The notes under the pieces were generated by a model. That model made no database searches. It was not told where the DNA came from and saw only the letters and a program-made list of their open reading frames with translations. Shown one piece after another: positions 58,312 through 64,000 of a stretch of DNA of 64,000 bases (its first letter is position 1; every line of letters begins with the position of its first letter). The translations under genes were made by a program, and so were the position numbers. Origin of the DNA: Larix kaempferi (lineage: Eukaryota; Streptophyta; Pinopsida; Pinales; Pinaceae). Where the stretch lies: the NCBI GenBank assembly GCA_027924585.1, contig BSBM01000151.1, positions 13,166,001 through 13,230,000 on the forward strand. Reading direction: 5' to 3'.

Positions 58312-59889
58312 CTATCCCCCCTTAATGACAAGTTCCTGAACTCCTAACATAGATCGAAGTTTAGAAAACTTCGCTTCTGTAAGAGACTTGGTGAAGATGT
58401 CTGCAACTTGATCATCTGTAGGGCAAAAGAGCACTTCAAGAACACGATCATGAACAAGATTTCTGATGAAGTGCATATGTAGCTCAATGTGTTTGCTGCG
58501 TTGATGTAGAACTGGATCTTTGGCAAGCTTGATGGCACTTTGATTGTCGCACCAAAGTGGAGTAGGCTGCTGCTGCTCGAATCCAAACTCTGAAAGGATC
58601 TGTCGAAGCCATAAAGCTTCCTGACTGGCATTGACGGCTGCTCGATATTCTGCTTCTGCTGAAGAAAGAGCAAGAGCTTGTTGTTTCTTACAAGCCCAAG
58701 TAATAGGTCCAGATCCCAGACTGAAAACATAACCTGCAGTAGACTTTCGATCATCAGGATCACCGGCCCAATCTGAATCAGTGAAACCAACCAACAAAGG
58801 TTTCCCCCCTGTACTGTAATGAATCCCAAACTGAACTGTACCTCGAATATATCGAAGTATTCTTTTAGCTGCTTTCCAGTGACTTTCATGAGGTGTCTGC
58901 ATATAACGGGCAACTCGACCAACGGCAAAGGAAAGGTTAGGACGGGAATGAGTCAAGTATAAAAGACTACCAACAAGCTGACGATACAATGTGGCATCTA
59001 CTTCAGGTGAAGTACAAGTGGCAGAAAGTTTGACTCCAGACTGGAAGGGAGAAGGGGCTGGTTTACAATCTTCCATGTGAAAGCGACGAAGAAGGTCACA
59101 AGCATACTTAGACTGAGAAAGAAAGATTCCTTCTTTGGTTTGCAGAACTTGGAGACCAAGAAAATAATGCAAATGTCCTAAGTCTGACATTTCAAAATTT
59201 TGTTTAAGACTGGATTTCACATGGGTTATAAGCTTAGGGTCACTACCAGTAAGAATAAGGTCATCAACATATAGAACAAGTATGATGAGATGGTTTCCTA
59301 CTTTCTTGGTATAGACATTGGGGTCAAAATGGCATCTAGAAAAACCAGTGTCAAGGAGAAAGTTATCCATTTTGGCATACCAAGCTCTAGGAGCTTGCTT
59401 AAGGCCATATAAGGATTTCTTAAGGCGGCAGACAAGGCTAGAGTTATTCTGAACATAGCCAGGAGGTTGTTCCATGTAAATTTCCTCCTGTAAATCACCA
59501 TGTAAGAAGGCAGACTTGACATCCATTTGATGGACTTCCCAGTTGTGTAAGGCTGCAAGGGAAAGAACAAGGCGGATGGAGTTCATTTTGGCGACGGGAG
59601 CAAAGGTTTCATTGTAGTCAATCCCTTCAACTTGAGAAAAACCTTTGGCAACTAACCTTGCCTTAAGTCTTTCAACACTTCCATCTGATGCATACTTAGT
59701 TCTGTAGACCCATTTACATCTGACAAGTTTTCTTCCTTTTGGAAGAGGTACAAGATCCCAAGTATCGTTCGTTATTAAGGAACGATATTCTTCATCCATA
59801 GCTGCATCCCAATCTGGATTCCCTGAAGCTTCTGCAAAAGTTTCTGGATCATGATTCTCGGAAACTTGAGCCAAAAGAGAAGAGGCTCG
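58312..59889 (-). CDS. Copia pol, 3' part: reverse transcriptase and RNase H
   Basis: An open frame of 525 codons after the amber at 59890-59892, in the same frame as the gag-integrase part. Numbering from the TTG codon at 59874, the RVT_2 domain spans about residues 38-280 with WDLVPLPKGRK, catalytic D118 (HQMDVKSAFLHG) and YVDD at 202-205. RNase H follows with D366/D368 (FTDSDWAGD), E407 (SSAEAEY) and D443 (WCDNQSAIKL), and the typical C-terminus DQVADIFTKSL. All key catalytic residues are present. It has no start of its own, so expression would need readthrough of the amber or reinitiation. The protein would copy the element's RNA into DNA in a cytoplasmic particle. Confidence 0.92.
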   Translation of the reverse strand, partial: RASSLLAQVSENHDPETFAEASGNPDWDAAMDEEYRSLITNDTWDLVPLPKGRKLVRCKWVYRTKYASDGSVERLKARLVAKGFSQVEGIDYNETFAPVAKMNSIRLVLSLAALHNWEVHQMDVKSAFLHGDLQEEIYMEQPPGYVQNNSSLVCRLKKSLYGLKQAPRAWYAKMDNFLLDTGFSRCHFDPNVYTKKVGNHLIILVLYVDDLILTGSDPKLITHVKSSLKQNFEMSDLGHLHYFLGLQVLQTKEGIFLSQSKYACDLLRRFHMEDCKPAPSPFQSGVKLSATCTSPEVDATLYRQLVGSLLYLTHSRPNLSFAVGRVARYMQTPHESHWKAAKRILRYIRGTVQFGIHYSTGGKPLLVGFTDSDWAGDPDDRKSTAGYVFSLGSGPITWACKKQQALALSSAEAEYRAAVNASQEALWLRQILSEFGFEQQQPTPLWCDNQSAIKLAKDPVLHQRSKHIELHMHFIRNLVHDRVLEVLFCPTDDQVADIFTKSLTEAKFSKLRSMLGVQELVIKGG

Positions 59890-59892
59890 CTA
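59890..59892 (-). other. In-frame amber codon between integrase and RT
   Basis: TAG at 59892-59890 follows TRSQF and precedes RASSLLAQVS in one continuous frame. CAG (Gln) is the simplest ancestral codon. The next base is C (TAG-CGA). Confidence 0.95.
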
Positions 59893-62391
59893 AAACTGAG
59901 AACGTGTTCGACGTTGATCTCTAGGATCACCGGCAAGATCACCAGCTGCTTCACATGTTGAACGGACCCATCGAGGAAGCACTTGTGCTGGTGCAACTGG
60001 AGGAACATGAGCAGGCGGAGGTGGATTTTCATCCTCACTGTCATCATCAGAAACTGGAGTTGGAAACCTGTCAAAGAAGTTGGAAGAAGAAGAAGAAGGC
60101 ACAAACGCCGAATCAGGCTCGCAGGCCAAAGGTGGCACACTCGCCGAGTTAGGCTCGCAGGCCAAGATATTTTCATCAAATTTTACATCTCTTCTAATGA
60201 TTATAGCATGAGAATGTGGTTGAAGAAGTCTATAACCTTTTACATCTTCAGAATATCCAACAAATATGCACTTTTCACTTTTAGGCTGCAATGCTTTCCG
60301 TTTTTCATCCGGAATGTGAGCCCATGCTTCACTACCAAACACACGAAAGTGACTTACATCAGGTTTAACTTTACTCCATGCTTCTTCCGGTGTTATACCT
60401 TGTAATGCTTTTGTGGGGGTGCGATTAACTATGTAATTTGCACAATTTATGGCTTCAGCCCAAAATTGAAGACTTAGTCCCTTAGATTGGATCATACAAT
60501 TTGCCATTTCTTTTGAAGTGCGGTTCTTCCGCTCAGCTACACCATTTTGTTGTGGTGTATATGGAACAGTGTGTTGTTGTTGGATGCCTTGTTCAGTGCA
60601 GAAAGTAGTGAACTGTTTGTTAACATATTCTCCTCCATTGTCAGATCTTAACTTGATAATTTGATGACCAGATTGTTTTTCAACAAGGGCCTTGTAGGCC
60701 AAGAACATGTTAAATACTTCACTCTTAAGTTTTAGGAAATAAACCCAAGTGCGTCTGGTGTAATCATCAATGAAAGTTAAGAAATACTTGAAACCAGAAA
60801 AGGAAGCAGATGGAAGAGGACCACACAAGTCACTATGCACAAGCTCCAAGGGAACCGAGGCGTGCCAAGAGGCACGTTTGTCAAAACTGTCCCGATGATG
60901 TTTTCCGAGTACACAACCGGAACAAACACCATCTCTGCAAGATACCATCGGAAGACCTGTCACCATATTTTCTTTACATAGTTGTTGCAATGAGCGATAA
61001 TTTAAGTGACCAAATCGCTCATGCCAAAGTTTGCTCAAGTTATCACTATGAGCAACAAAAACTGAAGGGAAAGGTGATGACCCAAAGTTGTTAAACTTGT
61101 ACAACCTGGTAATATCATCAACAATTCTGGTAGCTAGAACCTGTTGAGGATCTTTAAAATCCTTGATTACAACTTGGTGAGGTGTAAAGGTCACATTTTT
61201 ACCTTCACCAGAATGAGTGATCTGATAGACTGATAACAAATTGCAGGAAATTCTTGGAACACATAGTACATCACTAAAATGACCATTATCTACTGGAACT
61301 GTTCCAGCTCCTACAACACTTAGAGATCTATCATCACCAACAAATATTTGTTTGGTGTTACATTCATGCATAGTAGAAAAGATGGCTTGATCCTTAGCCA
61401 TATGATAAGATGCTCCAGAATCAATGAGCCATTCATTTGAAGTAGAAGAAGAAGATGCATTATAAGAATAACCAGAAGCACAAAGTGCATGTCCATGAGA
61501 GGCAGATTTTGAAGGCGAATCTAGGCTGATGTGGTGCTTCTTCATTGCTGCTTCCAAGGCTGCCATCTTCTTGAAACACTTAGATTCATCATGATTATCT
61601 TTCCCGCAATAGTTGCAATGACGCTCAGTCTTCTTACCTTTTGGCTTGGATCCTTTGTCATTTTTTAAAGAAGGAGCTGACTGAGAGGGTTTTGGACCCT
61701 TGTTTGACTTATTATTGCGAAAATTTTGTTTCTTGGGAGGCTTGGACTTTTCTTTCTGTTGGGACAATAAGGCTTTCCCAGATGTATCTGCATTGTTGAT
61801 TATTCCAAGATGAATGAGTTTATCTTGTTCTCTAATCAAGGAATCACAAAAGGATTCAAGACTAGGCTCTTGATAGCTAGCTGCATTCAATGACGCTTTC
61901 ATGGAGTAAAATGTAGATACAAAAACAGAATATGCAGGTCCAAGTTTGGAAAGAATATGATAAATGCATTGTTTGTCTTCCCTCTCAATCTTACATTCTG
62001 CACATAAGAGCTTGAGAGTTTTGTACTTAGATAAATAATCTTGAATGCATGAAAAGTCACTTGGATTTAAAGAAATCAACTCATTTTCGAGTTGGTGACC
62101 CCGAATTTCATTGTGTTTACCAAACACAGATTCCAACTTGTCCCAAGCAGCATTAAGTTCATCAATTCCAGATATGTGGAATCGCAAATCAGTAGAGATT
62201 GACATCCCAATCAATCCACGAGCTTCATCACATCTATTTGCCCATTTTATTTTCTTATCATCATCAGTGGGTTCTTTTTCTTTCCCTGTTGTAATTCTGA
62301 AAAGTCCCCTACTTCGTAGAACATCCTCCATACGAGATTTCCATGAGAAATAGTTGGAACTGTTAAGTAGAATATCACAAAGGGCAACCAT
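59890..62391 (-). CDS. Copia gag, protease and integrase
   Basis: An 833-codon frame. Gag (residues 1-250) opens with ALCDILLNSSNYFSWKSRM of the UBN2/DUF4219 class. The CCHC knuckle uses C259, C262, H267 and C272. The protease active site is D324-S325-G326 (WLIDSGASYHM). The integrase zinc site is H457, H462, C490 and C493, with catalytic D521, D584 and E620 (35 residues between the last two). After a conserved core-like region (VFVGYSEDVKGYRL) the linker is Pro/Ser/Asp-rich and contains a short tandem duplication (LACEPNSASVPP / LACEPDSAFVPS). All catalytic positions are intact. The start ATG at 62391 is the first in frame after the leader. In the cell Gag forms the particle and integrase inserts the DNA copy. 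Confidence 0.95.
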   Translation of the reverse strand: MVALCDILLNSSNYFSWKSRMEDVLRSRGLFRITTGKEKEPTDDDKKIKWANRCDEARGLIGMSISTDLRFHISGIDELNAAWDKLESVFGKHNEIRGHQLENELISLNPSDFSCIQDYLSKYKTLKLLCAECKIEREDKQCIYHILSKLGPAYSVFVSTFYSMKASLNAASYQEPSLESFCDSLIREQDKLIHLGIINNADTSGKALLSQQKEKSKPPKKQNFRNNKSNKGPKPSQSAPSLKNDKGSKPKGKKTERHCNYCGKDNHDESKCFKKMAALEAAMKKHHISLDSPSKSASHGHALCASGYSYNASSSSTSNEWLIDSGASYHMAKDQAIFSTMHECNTKQIFVGDDRSLSVVGAGTVPVDNGHFSDVLCVPRISCNLLSVYQITHSGEGKNVTFTPHQVVIKDFKDPQQVLATRIVDDITRLYKFNNFGSSPFPSVFVAHSDNLSKLWHERFGHLNYRSLQQLCKENMVTGLPMVSCRDGVCSGCVLGKHHRDSFDKRASWHASVPLELVHSDLCGPLPSASFSGFKYFLTFIDDYTRRTWVYFLKLKSEVFNMFLAYKALVEKQSGHQIIKLRSDNGGEYVNKQFTTFCTEQGIQQQHTVPYTPQQNGVAERKNRTSKEMANCMIQSKGLSLQFWAEAINCANYIVNRTPTKALQGITPEEAWSKVKPDVSHFRVFGSEAWAHIPDEKRKALQPKSEKCIFVGYSEDVKGYRLLQPHSHAIIIRRDVKFDENILACEPNSASVPPLACEPDSAFVPSSSSSNFFDRFPTPVSDDDSEDENPPPPAHVPPVAPAQVLPRWVRSTCEAAGDLAGDPRDQRRTRSQF

Positions 62392-63479
62392 ATTTGTAAA
62401 TTAATGGCTGTAAAGGTAGAAACCAATAGTCTGGATGTGAAGAGCTCGAAAAAATAGGCGGTTTCAAAAAAAACGACACTGAAAACGGACTCTGTATGAT
62501 GAAGTTATGCTTGAACAAAGAAACTGTTGAAGATGTCCCCAATAGTGACGTGGCAGCTAGAGAATGTCCAGCAAAAAAAAAGAACCCCCCTCTTCCCAAG
62601 ATGAACCTTTTGACAATCACTTTACAAAAAAGTTGCTTTTAAGTGAATCACTTTTGTAAAATAAGTGATTTCACTTTTACAATGATATTACTTTTAAATA
62701 GTGCAACAATAAATAAAAAACTTAAGTGACTCACTTGTATTTTTATTTTTTATTATTTAAGTGAGATGCACTTTTACGACTTGAACTTAAGACCTATTAA
62801 GGAATAAAGCAACTTTGGACCAAGTGAGCTAGTTTAAAAGGTATGTAAAATATGGAAATGAGGAAGGGGGCCCTTTTTTTTTTCTTTTTTTTTTTAACTT
62901 ACTCTTCTTGCTCGGTTTGCGTGCTTGCCCTTTTTCCTGCAAAACAAACCACAAAACGAAACAAAAAACTTTTCCACACTTGTGGAGTTAGATCTTGTTA
63001 GCTTGCCCGGAAAGTCTACGTTTTCTCTCTGTTTCTGGTTTGCCGAGATCGCGCAAAGTGCACGGCAAAGAGCATACGCAGCCGAAAAAACCCTTTCCCT
63101 TTCTGTTTCTGATTTGCCGAGATCGCTCAAGGTGCACGGCAAAGAGCATACGCAGACGGGAAAGCAACAATCCGAACCAAAAAAAAAATCTAACAGTAAA
63201 ATGAAATATGAGATTTTTTTCTTTTCAAAAACGAAATAAAAAAAATGCGTCACTGTAACATTATACCTTCAGATCTGATGAAAAACGCGTTTCTGGAGCA
63301 ACCGGGAACCGTTTTCGATCAAACGAAAACTATTTCCCAATGGAAACGACGCTCCGGACGCAATGGAACACCTCCCACAACCCAGAAATGCACAGAAATA
63401 CCAGAACTAGAAACCCTTTCGAGTTTCGGCAACAGCAGTTCAAGATCTAGATCATAACCGGAAGCGGCACTTCATAAAA
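62392..63479 (-). other. Copia leader (about 1.1 kb, non-coding)
   Basis: Between primer-binding site and gag ATG. It includes poly-A/T runs (63178-63186, 62872-62895 with long T tracts on the plus strand) and a 51-bp direct repeat. I see no conserved ORF. Short frames on both strands here derive mostly from the repeat. Confidence 0.8.
63031..63155. repeat. 51-bp direct repeat in the Copia leader
   Basis: GTTTCTG(G/A)TTTGCCGAGATC ... TGCACGGCAAAGAGCATACG CAG occurs at 63031-63081 and 63105-63155 with three mismatches and a 74-bp period. It is GC-richer than its surroundings and contains partial self-complementarity (TTTGCCG/CGGCAAA). Confidence 0.95.
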
Positions 63480-63491
63480 GCTCTGATACCA
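63480..63491 (-). promoter_or_regulatory. Copia primer-binding site
   Basis: GCTCTGATACCA on the plus strand is TGGTATCAGAGC on the minus strand, complementary to the 3' end of plant initiator tRNA-Met. It abuts the LTR with no spacer. Confidence 0.95.
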
Positions 63492-63949
63492 TGTTCGGGT
63501 ACACAGGGTACTACCAAAGGACCGAACACCAAGAGCAACCACTTCACACAAACAGATCACAGATCAACACACCGATGTTTTGACGTGGTTTAAACCCTCT
63601 TGAGGGAAACACTCCACGGCACCGGCCAAATAGCTTCTACGGGACAATTTATTATGCAAAGAAAGAAAGTTACAAATGAGCTTCTCATAATCGATCAACT
63701 AAACAATGACCCTCCATGCTCTTTAAATAGAGATCATGGACCAATCGGGTGTTAAGCCACGGATCAAGGTTAGGTTTGATCTAAGAGAAGTTGAGCCGTC
63801 GGATCACTCTATGTCGGAAACATATCGTGACCGTCGGATTAAGTATTTACAAATGCATACTAATGCATACTAAAGAAACACACTATCCCTAACGGATATA
63901 TTACACAAGTTGATCTTAACTAACTCCTAAGTGTCTAAATATCCTAACA
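63492..63949 (-). repeat. Copia 5' LTR, 458 bp
   Basis: Same length as the 3' LTR with five substitutions. As the 5' LTR for the minus strand it would hold the promoter. The TTTAAATAGAG box near 63720-63730 is the likely TATA element. Confidence 0.97.
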
Positions 63950-64000
63950 CTTCTCCCTTGAAGGCAATGTGCTTTTCTTTGTGCGGGATATTATTCTAGG
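63950..64000 (+). repeat. LTR-like copy D, right part
   Basis: CTTCTCCCTTGAAGGCAATG onward matches copy B at about 31076-31126 (TTTTCTTTGTGC(A/G)GGATATTAT). It begins with the second CTTCT target duplication and runs off the window. Confidence 0.9.

Larger units (their letters stand above)
57772..63949 (-). mobile_element. Recent Ty1/copia retrotransposon, complete structure
   Basis: A 6178-bp minus-strand element with two 458-bp LTRs, 5-bp target duplication CTTCT, primer-binding site, polypurine tract and a gag-protease-integrase-RT-RNase H frame in Copia order. LTRs differ at 5 positions (98.9% identity), so insertion is recent on the scale of this window. It is the innermost element of the nest, sitting inside LTR-like copy D of segment 2. 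A single amber codon in the integrase-RT linker is the only coding defect I can see. Confidence 0.97.

Noticed and set aside
59955-60405. Plus-strand frames opposite the Copia linker and integrase
   Set aside because: Antisense shadows of a clear minus-strand polyprotein with catalytic motifs.
1-64000. tRNA, rRNA or snoRNA genes
   Set aside because: I looked for the conserved tRNA A/B box pattern and rRNA-like stretches and saw none. The tRNA-like matches are the retroelement primer-binding sites only.

Overview
The window reads as nuclear DNA of a land plant, probably a seed plant with a large, repeat-filled genome. A gymnosperm or conifer is my best guess. Most recognisable coding sequence belongs to retrotransposons in various states of decay. 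I also see plant-type gene fragments (PPR, BTAF1/MOT1 HEAT repeats), AT-rich spacers and a local satellite. There are no bacterial-style operons, and I saw no rRNA, tRNA or CRISPR locus. The gymnosperm guess rests on general impression (low gene density, old nested LTR elements), not on a diagnostic marker.

Layout: 1-1720 is an array of degenerate ~300-bp repeats. 1721-12360 is old spacer holding a dead Copia gag-protease piece (5683-6180), a BTAF1/MOT1 fragment split by a 453-bp insertion (7370-8250), a hAT BED zinc-finger remnant (minus strand, near 8856-9155), a PPR remnant (minus, near 10815-10966), a 40-bp tandem array and the 3' part of a dead LINE (minus, 11405-12350). 12569-15299 is the LTR-like region plus gag start of a Ty3/gypsy family (copy A). 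15300-20540 holds two minus-strand Copia-type LTRs with adjacent primer-binding sites (17252-17889 and 20285-20540). 20541-22791 is a promoter-like region and an unrecognised small gene with a 3 x 24-residue repeat.

The central observation is a large duplication. About 20885-32470 (segment 1) matches about 49785-64000 (segment 2), with several big indels in one copy or the other. Both copies carry the unknown gene's promoter region and first exon, then a long decayed coding region (a globular part that may be plant-mobile-domain-like, followed by a long charged coiled coil), then the same LTR-like sequence that precedes gypsy gag in copy A. Between the two segments lie a ~2.2-kb satellite (34190-36340), an AT-rich block, a 5'-truncated LINE with a 17-bp target-site duplication (37442-39001), a nearly full-length but stop-ridden LINE on the plus strand (about 39200-45240) and gypsy copy C with gag and protease (45241-49250).

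The youngest event is a Copia element on the minus strand at 57772-63949. It has 458-bp LTRs differing at 5 positions, a 5-bp target duplication CTTCT, a primer-binding site, a polypurine tract and one long gag-pol frame interrupted by a single amber codon. It landed inside the LTR-like copy D of segment 2. The only candidate for a living host gene is the one at 21536-22791, and even it may be frameshifted.
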